Positions 44,103 to 52,688 of a stretch of DNA of 64,000 nt are shown here, one piece after another. The stretch is taken from contig NZ_JGZI01000010.1 in the NCBI RefSeq assembly GCF_000741705.1, forward strand, positions 372,001 through 436,000. The letters are read 5' to 3'. Position numbers and translations under genes: made by a program. Under the pieces are notes generated by a model. It was not told where the DNA came from and made no database searches. It worked only from the letters and a program-made list of their open reading frames with translations. Every line of letters starts with the position of its first letter. The first letter of the stretch is position 1. Origin of the DNA: Bifidobacterium psychraerophilum (GTDB taxonomy: Bacteria; Actinomycetota; Actinomycetes; Actinomycetales; Bifidobacteriaceae).

Positions 44103-44548
44103 GATTGCTCCTTGATCATCTGTTACATCGTCAATGCTTGTTGCTGCCCTGTGCCGCAGCTCGTGCGATGAGCCTGACACGGGAACACCGCCCGTTGCCG
44201 CCTCACTGCCCGCCTTTGTCATTATCTCCCGCTTCACCGGCTGCGTGCTGATACCTGCCACCCGATCCGCTGCTGCGTTGTGATTGCGACGATAATCCGA
44301 GTTATCGCCACATTTCAAGCCGGAGGGCCCATTTCGCTATTGCGGCTGTTTATAGCGCTTTGCAGTCCCTTGATTTTCCGCTGTTCATGGGGTCTGCGCG
44401 CAAGCGCAGGAAATACCTGCGACACGCCGCTCATCCCTCTATGATCGAGGAGGACATCAACAACATGCTAGGTAACATGGCGTGCGGATCGCATCGGGTA
44501 CAGTCATTGCCTGATGGATCCGAAACAACGCAAAGACAAGGGGCTTCC
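44103..44548. promoter_or_regulatory. Divergent control region of the sulfhydrylase and pyridoxal kinase genes
   Basis: 446 bp without an assigned gene between divergent starts. The frames on either side remain open some way in (to 44318 leftward, from 44360 rightward) but lack family sequence. No SAM, cobalamin or T-box signature was recognised. An alternative kinase start at ATG 44467 with GAGGAGG 13 bp upstream lies within it. The promoters of both genes must be here. Confidence 0.45.
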
Positions 44549-45424
44549 ATGACCAGTGATGTGACGCTATACGACCGCGATCCGAAATACATCCCCAGAG
44601 TCGCCGCAGTGCATGATATGTGCGGATACGGCAAGTGCTCGCTTACGGCCGCCATTCCGATCCTTTCAGCCGCAGGATGCGACGTCTGCCCGGTACCGAC
44701 CGCCCTGTTCAGCGCACACACGATGTACAAGGACTACACCTTCCACGACACCACAGATATGCTCGGTGCATACCTCGATGCCTGGCGCAAGGAGGAAGTG
44801 GAGCTGGATGGGATCTACAGCGGCTTTCTCGGTAGCGCCGAACAGGTGGATATCATTCGCCGGCTCTACAGCGAATACCCCGATGCCCTGCGTCTGGTCG
44901 ATCCGGTGATGGGTGATGCGGGCAAGATGTATCCGACCTACACGCAGGAACTCTGCGACGCGATGGGCCGGCTCGCCGATGGCGCGGATGTATTGATGCC
45001 GAATCTGACCGAGGCCAGCATTCTGGTGGGCAGGGACTACCCCGGGCAGAATCTCGATGATGACCAGGTCGCCGAATGGTTGGACCTGCTGCTGGGTCTG
45101 GGCGCCAAGAACGTCGTGCTCAAAGGCATCGACCGTAATGACGGCAAGCTGCGCAACTATGTAGCTTCGGCTGCTTCGGGGGCGGAAGGGAAGGTCGAGC
45201 TGACGCATGAGAAGCATCCCTTCATGATCCATGGGACCGGGGATGCCTTCGCCTCCGCTCTGTGTGGTGCCGTGCTCGCGGGCAAAGGATTGGCTGAATC
45301 CGCTCATATAGCAGGGGAATTCGTGCGCTCCGCGATGAACAGCACCCGCCAGCAGCCTCATTATGAGCAGCGCGGCGTGAGCTTCGAACTCAATCTCGGT
45401 GAGCTCACGGGACTGGTGGGCTGA
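44549..45424 (+). CDS. Pyridoxal/pyridoxamine kinase-like protein
   Basis: 291 residues with the ribokinase fold. VAAVHDMCGYGKCSLTAAIPILSAAG at the start (in part HDMCGYGKCSLTAAI), DPVMGDAGKMYPTYT, DVLMPNLTEASIL and the anion-hole motif HGTGDAFASALCGAVLAG are those of PdxK/PdxY or the phosphomethylpyrimidine kinase group; the CGYGKCS start is that of Gram-positive pyridoxal kinases. The enzyme makes pyridoxal phosphate in salvage, used by the divergent sulfhydrylase and the PatB/MalY enzymes in this window. ATG 44549 has AAGGGG upstream. Strands and neighbours do not suggest an operon. Confidence 0.88.
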   Translation: MTSDVTLYDRDPKYIPRVAAVHDMCGYGKCSLTAAIPILSAAGCDVCPVPTALFSAHTMYKDYTFHDTTDMLGAYLDAWRKEEVELDGIYSGFLGSAEQVDIIRRLYSEYPDALRLVDPVMGDAGKMYPTYTQELCDAMGRLADGADVLMPNLTEASILVGRDYPGQNLDDDQVAEWLDLLLGLGAKNVVLKGIDRNDGKLRNYVASAASGAEGKVELTHEKHPFMIHGTGDAFASALCGAVLAGKGLAESAHIAGEFVRSAMNSTRQQPHYEQRGVSFELNLGELTGLVG

Positions 45425-45519
45425 AGGCCGGAGGCCTCCGACACGCTGCGGCGATTCGGGAATGCCGGCATGGCGCGGAATACATCCACCGTGTGATGGA
45501 TCCCCAGCCCTGCCCACCA

Positions 45520-45581
45520 CGATCCGCGGAGTGGCGCACATCCGACCACATGCGTCGGATGCTTCGCGACTCCGCGGATCG
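45520..45581. terminator. Compound hairpin after the pyridoxal kinase
   Basis: The outer arms CGATCCGCGGAGT (45520-45532) and ACTCCGCGGATCG (45569-45581) are exact complements; inside, CATCCGAC (45539-45546) pairs with GTCGGATG (45554-45561). It lies between the kinase stop and the YraN start, both rightward, so it should end the first transcript. The CGGAGGCCTCCG palindrome just after the kinase stop is a smaller element. Confidence 0.6.
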
Positions 45582-45599
45582 TCATGCTGAACTGTGGGC

Positions 45600-46049
45600 A
45601 TGACTCAACACCACATCAATTCCCTTCACGGATACGCGGACCACCAACGGACCATCGCCTCCATTCGATCCCTCCTGCTCGACCCCGGTATCAGCGCGAA
45701 ACGAGTCGGAGCGCTTGGTGAGACATATGTGGCCGCCTGGCTCGCATCCCGCGGGTGGACGATTCTTGACCGCAACTGGGGCACCCGATACGGTGAACTC
45801 GACATCGTCGGTGCCGACCCCGAGGGCATCCTGGTGTTCGTCGAGGTCAAAACACGGAGAAGCACCACCTTCGGGCACGCTCAGGAGGCTGTGGACAGCA
45901 GGAAGCAGGCGCATCTGAGATCCGTGGCGGCTCAATGGATGATCGCCCCGGAACATCGTCGTTCACGTGCGGGTATACGTTTCGATGTCGTCACCCTCAC
46001 CCTGACCGATGGAGGCCTGTCCCTCCGCCACATCCCCGGGGCATTCTGA
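45600..46049 (+). CDS. UPF0102 (YraN) family endonuclease-like protein
   Basis: 149 residues. GALGETYVAAWLASRGWTILDRN, RYGELDIVGADPEG and VFVEVKTRRSTTFG are the PD-(D/E)XK nuclease-fold signature of the YraN family (Asp of ELDIV, Glu-x-Lys of EVKTR), with the first Glu in GETY. The exact role is unknown; the family is always near comM and dprA, as here, and is suspected to process DNA or Holliday structures. ATG 45600 (GTG at 45594 also possible) lacks a strong ribosome site. Its stop overlaps the comM ATG (TGATG). Confidence 0.93.
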   Translation: MTQHHINSLHGYADHQRTIASIRSLLLDPGISAKRVGALGETYVAAWLASRGWTILDRNWGTRYGELDIVGADPEGILVFVEVKTRRSTTFGHAQEAVDSRKQAHLRSVAAQWMIAPEHRRSRAGIRFDVVTLTLTDGGLSLRHIPGAF

Positions 46050-47602
46050 TGGCCATCGGAACGGCGCAATCCATCGGCATCGTGGGTCTCCGGTCATTCA
46101 TCGTGCATATGCAGGCCTTCATCTCGCCAGGACTGCCGTACTTCTCCATCATCGGATTGCCCGACGCCTCCGTCAATGAGGCACGCGAACGCGTGAAGTC
46201 GGCGTGCGGAGCATCGGGATTCCCCTGGCCCCAGACCAGGGTCACAGTCAATCTCTCCCCCGCATCGATGCCCAAACGCGGTGCCTCCCATGATCTTGCG
46301 ATTGCGCTGAGCGTCCTGGCCGCAGGAGGCATGGTTCCCGCGGAAGCCACCGCCAACATGATCGCACTGGGCGAATTGAATCTCGATGGCAGTGTGCTTC
46401 CGATCCACGGGGTGCTGCCGATGCTCCTGCATGCCCGTGAACGAGGCGTCTCCAAGGTCTACATCCCACAGGCCAATATGGGCGAAGCCGCACTGCTTCC
46501 GGATGTGGAGATCGTCGGTATCGGCCATCTCAGTGAACTGATCAATCATCTGGGCGGCGATTGCGCCGTACAGGAAGCGATGGCACCTGCGGGCATGCAT
46601 GACGGCCAGGCCGATCCGGACACCTCGCAGGCGGCATCGGGATCCGGCATCGTCACGGCTTTGGATATGCGGCAGGTCACCGGGCAGGAAAGCACCAAAT
46701 GGGCGTTGAAGGCGGCTGCTGCCGGTGGGCATCACCTGCTGATGATCGGCCCTCCGGGTTCGGGCAAAACCATGCTTGCCGAGCGATTGCCCACCATATT
46801 GCCTCCGCTCGATGAGCGGCAGCAGCTGGAAGTCGCTTCGATCCGCTCCTTATGCGGCACGTTGCATCAGCACGGCATCACGGATACGCCACCCTTCGAG
46901 GCACCCCATCACACGGCTTCCAATGCCGCTCTGGTAGGCGGTGGAGGCGGTCTTGCGCAACCCGGTGCGATCACCAGAGCCCATCACGGCGTGCTCTTCA
47001 TGGATGAGGCACCCGAATTCTCCCCGCGAGTGCTGCAATCCCTGCGTGAACCGTTGGAGACCGGATTCGTCGCTTTGGCCCGATCCAAAGGAATCACACT
47101 GTACCCGGCCCGCTTCCAATTGGTGATGGCCGCCAATCCCTGCCCATGCGGATACTCCTATGGCTCAGCCGAACGATGCACATGCGCCTCACGTGAACGC
47201 CGCCGCTATTGGAACAGACTTTCCGGCCCGATCCTCGACCGCATCGATATCCAGACAGAGGTGTGTGATGTGTCACGGCTCCCCACGGATGATGCATCCG
47301 ATGGTGAGTCAAGCGGACATATGCGCAGCAGCGTTCTTGCGGCCAGATCACTCGCCCGTCAGCGTTTCCGGGAACAAGGGTGGCTCTCCAACGCCGCCGC
47401 CAGTGGGGAATGGCTGAGGACGCACACATCCCCAGCCGCGCTTGCGCATATCAACCAGGCACTGCGCACATCCCTGCTGAGTATGCGCGGCGCGGACCGT
47501 TCCCTCCGCTTGGCCTGGACGTTGGCGGATCTTTCGGGACGCAGCAGCCCGACGATCGCGGATGTCGATCTGGGCATACATCTCCGCACGAGGCTGGCAT
47601 GA
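46049..47602 (+). CDS. ComM/YifB-family Mg-chelatase-like ATPase
   Basis: 517 residues. The N-terminal Lon-like/ChlI domain begins AQSIGIVGLRSFIVHMQAFISPGLPYFSIIGLPDASVNEARERV (in part SPGLPYFSIIGLPDASVNE), then the AAA core with Walker A GPPGSGKTMLAERLPTILPP near 234, Walker B GVLFMDEAPEF, PNPCPCGY with a zinc-type Cys cluster (CTCASRE next) and the C-terminal Mg_chelatase_C. ComM-type helicases promote branch migration during natural transformation. Its ATG overlaps the yraN stop, and the dprA start overlaps its own stop, so the three are translated together. Confidence 0.95.
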   Translation: MAIGTAQSIGIVGLRSFIVHMQAFISPGLPYFSIIGLPDASVNEARERVKSACGASGFPWPQTRVTVNLSPASMPKRGASHDLAIALSVLAAGGMVPAEATANMIALGELNLDGSVLPIHGVLPMLLHARERGVSKVYIPQANMGEAALLPDVEIVGIGHLSELINHLGGDCAVQEAMAPAGMHDGQADPDTSQAASGSGIVTALDMRQVTGQESTKWALKAAAAGGHHLLMIGPPGSGKTMLAERLPTILPPLDERQQLEVASIRSLCGTLHQHGITDTPPFEAPHHTASNAALVGGGGGLAQPGAITRAHHGVLFMDEAPEFSPRVLQSLREPLETGFVALARSKGITLYPARFQLVMAANPCPCGYSYGSAERCTCASRERRRYWNRLSGPILDRIDIQTEVCDVSRLPTDDASDGESSGHMRSSVLAARSLARQRFREQGWLSNAAASGEWLRTHTSPAALAHINQALRTSLLSMRGADRSLRLAWTLADLSGRSSPTIADVDLGIHLRTRLA

Positions 47603-49041
47603 GCATCACGATCGCGGACTCCCGGACCCCTGACGGCCAATCCCCCATCGACGATGAGACCTTGGCTCGCGCACTGCTCTCCTACTGCACGGATGGACCC
47701 GACCCCTTCATGGAGTCGCTCATGCTGGCATGCCGACACGGTCTTCTTGACGGTGCATGGGATATATGGCAAAGCATCAGCGAGGAGAGGCGATACCCGT
47801 CTCCGGGTTCAGGTCCTGCGGCACGAAAGCTCGAAGAGGCCTTCGCCAGGGTCATCCGACGGTCGAATAACCCCCATCGTGATGCGGTGGCCGGCATCCG
47901 TGCCAGATTCCGCGCACGATGCTCGCACTGGACGAACAGGGCGTCACGCATACCATCAGAGCACAAGGACGGACAATACGCTTGGCTCAGCATGGACGGC
48001 GACTTCTGGCTGATGGCACCGCACCATCCCTGCTGGCCGGATCGGCTCAATGACCTTGCTCTGCATGGCGACTCCCAAACACCGCTGTGCCTGTGGGGAC
48101 GAGGGAGACCGGAGGCTCTCAGCACCTGCGGGCATCCCATTGCAATCGTCGGCTCCCGCGAGGCTGATGAATCGGGAAGACGCACGACCTACGCGCTGTC
48201 CCGCGCGGTGAGCGGACAAGGTCATCTGGTCATATCGGGAGGGGCGATCGGAATCGATGTCTGCGCCCATCGGGCCGCGCTTGCCGTGGACCGGAATCTC
48301 CTGATGCCTGCCGATGACGGCACCCTGCCAAATCCTGGATCAACCCTTGCCGTATTCGCCGGCGGCCTCAGGCACATCGGTCCCGCACGCAACCGGGATG
48401 TGTTCGCCCAGATGCTTGCGCAAGGCGGTGCCTTGATCAGTGAACTCAGCCCGGAGACCATACCCGATGCCCGACGTTTTCTGGTGCGTAACAGAATCAT
48501 CGCCGCTCTTTCGGGCACGGTGGTCATCGTGCAGGCACGCACGCGATCGGGTGCGCTGAACACCGCACATTGGGCCAACACCTTGTGCAGGGAGGTATAT
48601 GCCATTCCCGGCTCCATCGAGACACCTCACCATGCCGGATGCAACGCCCTGATCCGCGACCACCAAGCCGAAGCACTGTTGAACGCCGAAGAGCTCCTCG
48701 GATCCATCACGCATAGTCATCGTTCCGCCCCTCAGGGGAGGACCGGTGGGTCATCCTCAGAGAAAACTCCCGTTTGCCGCGCACAGCTACCGCCGGTGGA
48801 GGCCCGTCTGATGGGGATCATCATGGCACATTCACACCATGCAGGAGGACTGCATGCCGGATTGGTGATGACGTTGGCGAATGAATCATGCGTGCGGAAG
48901 CGCCCGATGCCTGCCGGGAAGGCGATGTTGGGCGCATTGCGGCCCGAGGAGGTGTTCAGTGGATTGGGTTCCCTCGAATCCCGGGGTCTGATACGCATCG
49001 ATGAACAGGGACTCATCACATGCGGCGATACCGCATCATGA
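47599..49041 (+). CDS. dprA: DNA-processing protein DprA
   Basis: 480 residues, longer than most. The Rossmann core begins AIVGSREADESGR and includes VISGGAIGIDVCAHRAAL near 213, AVFAGGLRHIGPARNRDVFAQML (in part FAGGLRHIGPARNRD) and VIVQARTRSGALNTAHWAN, a complete DNA-processing/Smf domain; a C-terminal winged-helix-like end follows (FSGLGSLESRGLIRIDEQGLITCG, in part LESRGLIRIDEQG). DprA loads RecA on incoming single-stranded DNA. A 190-residue N-terminal region precedes the core. ATG 47599 overlaps the comM stop (ATGA). Presence of the cluster does not by itself mean the strain is transformable. Confidence 0.95.
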   Translation: MSITIADSRTPDGQSPIDDETLARALLSYCTDGPDPFMESLMLACRHGLLDGAWDIWQSISEERRYPSPGSGPAARKLEEAFARVIRRSNNPHRDAVAGIRARFRARCSHWTNRASRIPSEHKDGQYAWLSMDGDFWLMAPHHPCWPDRLNDLALHGDSQTPLCLWGRGRPEALSTCGHPIAIVGSREADESGRRTTYALSRAVSGQGHLVISGGAIGIDVCAHRAALAVDRNLLMPADDGTLPNPGSTLAVFAGGLRHIGPARNRDVFAQMLAQGGALISELSPETIPDARRFLVRNRIIAALSGTVVIVQARTRSGALNTAHWANTLCREVYAIPGSIETPHHAGCNALIRDHQAEALLNAEELLGSITHSHRSAPQGRTGGSSSEKTPVCRAQLPPVEARLMGIIMAHSHHAGGLHAGLVMTLANESCVRKRPMPAGKAMLGALRPEEVFSGLGSLESRGLIRIDEQGLITCGDTAS

Positions 49042-49153
49042 CCTGCCGCGACACCTCTGCCTCTCTACCGCTGGTCTCTTTACCACCGGTCTCTTACCCA
49101 TTCGCAGATGTCTCCAGCGCTTATCGGATCGGCATCCGGAAAAAGGGTGGGAT

Positions 49154-49507
49154 TCAGGCCTGCCACTGGCAATGTTCCAGATCGGCACGCCATCCCCCGG
49201 CTCCCGCGGCCTCCGCCTTCGACGGTGGGATGAATCGCACATGCTCCTGCTCCAGGAGTTCCCGCTGCTTCTCCGGGCCACCGAAGGCGAAGCCGGGCGC
49301 AAGCGAACCGTCGCGGAAAACCACACGATGGCATGGGATCACACCTGGTTCGGGATTCGAGTGCAGCGCGTACCCCACGATTCTGGCATTGCGCGGATTC
49401 CCTGCGAGGGCTGCGACCTGGCCATAGGTCGCGACTTTTCCTGCCGGGATGCCACGGACCACCTCATACACTCGCTGTGAAAAGTTCAGCTCTGCCATGC
49501 TTTCCAT
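49154..49507 (-). CDS. Small MGMT-type alkyltransferase domain protein
   Basis: 117 residues made only of the C-terminal DNA-binding domain of O6-alkylguanine alkyltransferases. FSQRVYEVVRGIPAGKVATYGQVAALAG is the family start (in part GIPAGKVATYGQVA); ARIVGYALHSNP and the active-site GVIPCHRVVFRDGSLAPG follow. The Cys at 59 of the PCHRV motif is present, so it could accept alkyl groups, unlike alkyltransferase-like proteins that have Trp there. Start is ambiguous between ATG 49507 and ATG 49498. It converges on dprA. Confidence 0.9.
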   Translation of the reverse strand: MESMAELNFSQRVYEVVRGIPAGKVATYGQVAALAGNPRNARIVGYALHSNPEPGVIPCHRVVFRDGSLAPGFAFGGPEKQRELLEQEHVRFIPPSKAEAAGAGGWRADLEHCQWQA

Positions 49508-49621
49508 ATTCTTGACAGCGCTCGACAAAAACACCGGCGCAGACGAGAGGTCACTCCCGCAGCGAAGTCCGCTCCGATTCGCGTGCCCATGCTCTCCGCC
49601 TGTTGTGCAAGAATCGATGTC

Positions 49622-51550
49622 ATGAGTCCTAGTCAGCTTGAAGATTATTATGACGCGGTAATTGTCGGAGCGGGTGCGGCGGGACTGTCCGCGACCTTGG
49701 GCCTGCTCCGCAGATGGCGAAACAGCTCCCCCGAGGATGCGGCGGTGCCGAAGATACTCGTGATATCGAAGCTGCAGGCCCTGCGTTCCCATACCGGATC
49801 GGCGGAGGGCGGCATTGCCGCGAGCCTCGGCAACATCGACAAGGACGACTGGCACTGGCACTACTATGACACCATCAAGGGCGGCGATTGGCTTGTGGAT
49901 CAGGATGCCGCACACCTGCTGGCGGAACTGGCTCCTCAAACCGTGATCCGGCTTGAGCATGATGGCGTGGCCTTCTCCCGCACCCCGGACGGGCATATCG
50001 CACAACGACGTTTCGGAGGTCACACCGCCGATTTCGGAAAGGCCCCGGTCAAACGGGCGGCCTTCGCCGCGGACCGAATCGGGCATCAGATCCTGCACAG
50101 CCTATGGCAGCAGTGCGTCGCATACGATGTCACCTTCGCGGAGGAATGGTATGTCAGTGATCTGATCCTCTCCGAATCCGATGCCGGAAAGCGGGCGAAT
50201 GGGGTGCTCGCCATCGATACGCATACAGGCACCGTGCACGCCGTCAATGCCTCCAACGTGGTCATAGCCACCGGAGGGGCAGGTCGCCTGTTCAGCACGA
50301 CCTCGAATTCCTGGGATCTGACCGGTGACGGCCTGTCTCTGGCACTGGACGCCGGTTTGCAGATCGAGGACGCCGAATTCATACAGTTCCATCCCACCGG
50401 TCTGGCTCACACCGGCATTCTGTTGTCCGAAGCGGCCCGCGCGGAAGGCGGGGTATTGCGCAATGCCGACGGTGAGGCATTCATGCAGCGCTATGCACCG
50501 GAACATACGGATCTCGCCGCACGGGATGTGGTCAGCCGCGCCATACGCAGCGAGGTGAAATCCGGTCGAGGAGTGGCCGATCCCAAGGAGCCCGATGGCC
50601 CGCGTGACTGTGTATGGCTGGATATGCGCTCCATTGACCCCGATCATCTGGAAACGGCGCTGCCGCAGGTCTGCGAGATCATCAGGGGGTATGCGAATCT
50701 CGATCCCTCCCGTGATCTGATCCCGGTGAAGCCCACCGCCCACTACACGATGGGCGGCATCCCGGTGAATACCGACGGACAGGTATACAGCTGGTCCGAT
50801 GGCGAGCGGCACCTGATACACGGCTTGTACGCAGCAGGAGAATGTTCATGCGTCAGCGTGCACGGCGCGAACCGGCTCGGCGGCAACTCTCTGCTGGACG
50901 CCTGTCTCTTCGGCACACGCGCCGGTGAATCGATAGCCCGGGATCTGCTTGCGAGGAAAGACGACACTCGAAACCCGGATGGGCAGGACATCCCGCGGAC
51001 GCCCGACGCACCTGCGATTGACGTCGAACGTCGAAAGGCCAAGATCGAGCAGCTGCTCCACCGGCCGGCTGATGACGACGGCGCGGCAGGCCCGGCATCT
51101 CAGGACGGTGGCCTTGGATCAGCGGTCGGTGGAGCCGAAGTCAGGCAAGGTGTCAGCGACAACGCCTATGCGCTGATGTCCGATCTCGGCAGGCTTCTGG
51201 AACGTCATATCGCGGTGGTCTGTGACCGGCAGGGCATCGCGGAAGCGAAGGCTGCCCTGGACCATGGTTTCACACGACGTGCCGCCGCACTGCGTACCCA
51301 CAGCGATGCCGCCGCATACAATCAGGAATTGACTGCGATTCTTGAAGCACACCGTCTGCTGGCCCTGGCCAAGGCCGTGGTCAATGCGATGTCGGCCAGA
51401 GAGGAATCCCGCGGATCGCTCAAGCGCCTTGATTTCCCCGAACGCGATGACGAGCGCTTTCTGGCCCACTCGATGACCGACACCACAGGTAGGATATCTT
51501 GGCAGCCGGTGCATATCGTCGATGTGCCGCCACGGCAACGCGAGTACTGA
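49622..51550 (+). CDS. Succinate dehydrogenase/fumarate reductase flavoprotein subunit
   Basis: 642 residues. FAD-binding start DAVIVGAGAAGLSATLGLL, the FAD-attachment region RSHTGSAEGGIAASLG, catalytic parts FIQFHPTGLAHTG, SEAARAEGGVL, AARDVVSRAI, TAHYTMGGIPVN and GANRLGGNSLLDAC identify the FrdA/SdhA family. It oxidises succinate or reduces fumarate with the iron-sulfur subunit encoded 63 bp later. The C-terminal part carries an inserted acidic/Gly-rich stretch (around 470-505) before the helical domain. No membrane-anchor genes follow, so the pair may be soluble or linked to an anchor elsewhere. ATG 49622 has no strong ribosome site. Confidence 0.92.
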   Translation: MSPSQLEDYYDAVIVGAGAAGLSATLGLLRRWRNSSPEDAAVPKILVISKLQALRSHTGSAEGGIAASLGNIDKDDWHWHYYDTIKGGDWLVDQDAAHLLAELAPQTVIRLEHDGVAFSRTPDGHIAQRRFGGHTADFGKAPVKRAAFAADRIGHQILHSLWQQCVAYDVTFAEEWYVSDLILSESDAGKRANGVLAIDTHTGTVHAVNASNVVIATGGAGRLFSTTSNSWDLTGDGLSLALDAGLQIEDAEFIQFHPTGLAHTGILLSEAARAEGGVLRNADGEAFMQRYAPEHTDLAARDVVSRAIRSEVKSGRGVADPKEPDGPRDCVWLDMRSIDPDHLETALPQVCEIIRGYANLDPSRDLIPVKPTAHYTMGGIPVNTDGQVYSWSDGERHLIHGLYAAGECSCVSVHGANRLGGNSLLDACLFGTRAGESIARDLLARKDDTRNPDGQDIPRTPDAPAIDVERRKAKIEQLLHRPADDDGAAGPASQDGGLGSAVGGAEVRQGVSDNAYALMSDLGRLLERHIAVVCDRQGIAEAKAALDHGFTRRAAALRTHSDAAAYNQELTAILEAHRLLALAKAVVNAMSAREESRGSLKRLDFPERDDERFLAHSMTDTTGRISWQPVHIVDVPPRQREY

Positions 51551-51613
51551 CAGCTGGAATGTTTGGATCCCGGCCGGGCAACATCGGCCGCTCAGAGAAG
51601 GAAGGTTGTGCGC

Positions 51614-52633
51614 ATGGTTGGTGATGGTGCAGAACAACATGCTGATTCCCCGATGAGGGTTGTGATCCGCATCTCCAGATTCCTGCCGAAACCCGAGCGC
51701 CCACGCCGCCACAGCAACCCCTTCGCAAAGGATGATGCCAAGCAGGAACCGGCATTCCCACGTCGCAAACGCCAACGCGGCAAACAGTGGGTCCAGGATT
51801 ATCCGATGCGCGTGCATCCGCAGGACACCATTCTGAACTGTCTGCTATCCATCAAGCGCGACAGTGATCCCACACTGGCATTCCGCTACTCATGCGGGCA
51901 TGGCATGTGCGGATCCGATGCGGTGAGCATCAATGGAACACCGACCTTGCTATGCACGGCGACTGTGGGTGAATGGGCGAAAACCCCGGTACCTCTCAGC
52001 AGCGGCAATGAGTTTCGCCATACAGGGGTCACCACCGGGTCGGTGGATGCATCCATACCAGTGACGACCTCGGATGCAGGGCCCGCATCACCTGCTGGTG
52101 CCGATGAAAGCCTTGCCGCTCCCGGAAATGACGATGGCGGCGATGCCGGGCCAGACCGCATCATCGAACTCGCCCCGCTTCCAGGATTCCCCGTGCAACG
52201 TGACCTCATCGCCGATATCGATCCGATGCTGGAGCAGATCAAACGGATGAAGCCATATCTGCAGGCCAAAGGGCTGCTGGCGACCAAGGCGGATGGTGCC
52301 GTCGACGTATTCGAATACCTGCAACGCCCCGAACAATTGCATCGTTACGAGCTGCTCAGCAATTGCATCGCGTGCGGTGTATGCGAAGGCAGCTGCCCCG
52401 TCTATGCCGGCGGCGAGGCCTTCATAGGGCCTGCGGCGCTGATCATGAGTTCCCGTTTCATCAACGATTCGCGTGACGGTGCCACTGATCAGCGTCTGGA
52501 TGACATCCGTCAGGCCGATGGGATCGCGGCATGCCAATCCGTTCGAGCATGTTCGAGACATTGTCCCAAAGGCATTGACGTCGGAGAGGAGATGTGGCGT
52601 CTTGTCGAAAGAAGCGGCGGAGCCCAGGGATGA
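51614..52633 (+). CDS. Succinate dehydrogenase/fumarate reductase iron-sulfur subunit
   Basis: 339 residues, about 80-100 longer than usual. The [2Fe-2S] loop is RYSCGHGMCGSDAVSINGTP with Cys 94, Cys 99, Asp 102 and Cys 114; Asp in place of the third Cys also occurs in E. coli SdhB. The cluster-binding Cys sets NCIACGVCEGSCP and QSVRACSRHCPKGID serve the [4Fe-4S] and [3Fe-4S] centres. Between them (about residues 130-190) is a Ser/Thr/Ala/Gly/Asp-rich insertion of some 60 residues, and the first 60 residues are a basic extension. ATG 51614 has GAAGGAAGG upstream. It is the second gene of the pair. Confidence 0.9.
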   Translation: MVGDGAEQHADSPMRVVIRISRFLPKPERPRRHSNPFAKDDAKQEPAFPRRKRQRGKQWVQDYPMRVHPQDTILNCLLSIKRDSDPTLAFRYSCGHGMCGSDAVSINGTPTLLCTATVGEWAKTPVPLSSGNEFRHTGVTTGSVDASIPVTTSDAGPASPAGADESLAAPGNDDGGDAGPDRIIELAPLPGFPVQRDLIADIDPMLEQIKRMKPYLQAKGLLATKADGAVDVFEYLQRPEQLHRYELLSNCIACGVCEGSCPVYAGGEAFIGPAALIMSSRFINDSRDGATDQRLDDIRQADGIAACQSVRACSRHCPKGIDVGEEMWRLVERSGGAQG

Positions 52634-52673
52634 AGGCTGACCTGCCGCGATAGGACAAAAGCCCGCCTCGCCA

Positions 52674-52679
52674 CTAGAG
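52674..52679 (+). promoter_or_regulatory. Probable -10 element for a leaderless methyltransferase-like transcript
   Basis: TAGAGT lies 9 bp before the ATG at 52689, with no purine-rich ribosome site between them. A transcript starting 6-9 bp downstream would begin at or next to the ATG. Leaderless mRNAs are common in actinobacteria; no good -35 was seen. Confidence 0.35.
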
Positions 52680-52688
52680 TATGGGATT

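Noticed and set aside
44103-44318. Possible SAM riboswitch or N-terminal extension of the sulfhydrylase
   Set aside because: No recognisable SAM aptamer sequence, and the extension is Ala/Ser-rich and unlike family members, whereas GTG 44102 has a good ribosome site.
49066-49095. Two tandem 15-bp units after dprA (TACCGCTGGTCTCTT / TACCACCGGTCTCTT)
   Set aside because: Only two imperfect copies in a short intergenic spacer; too little to call a meaningful repeat.
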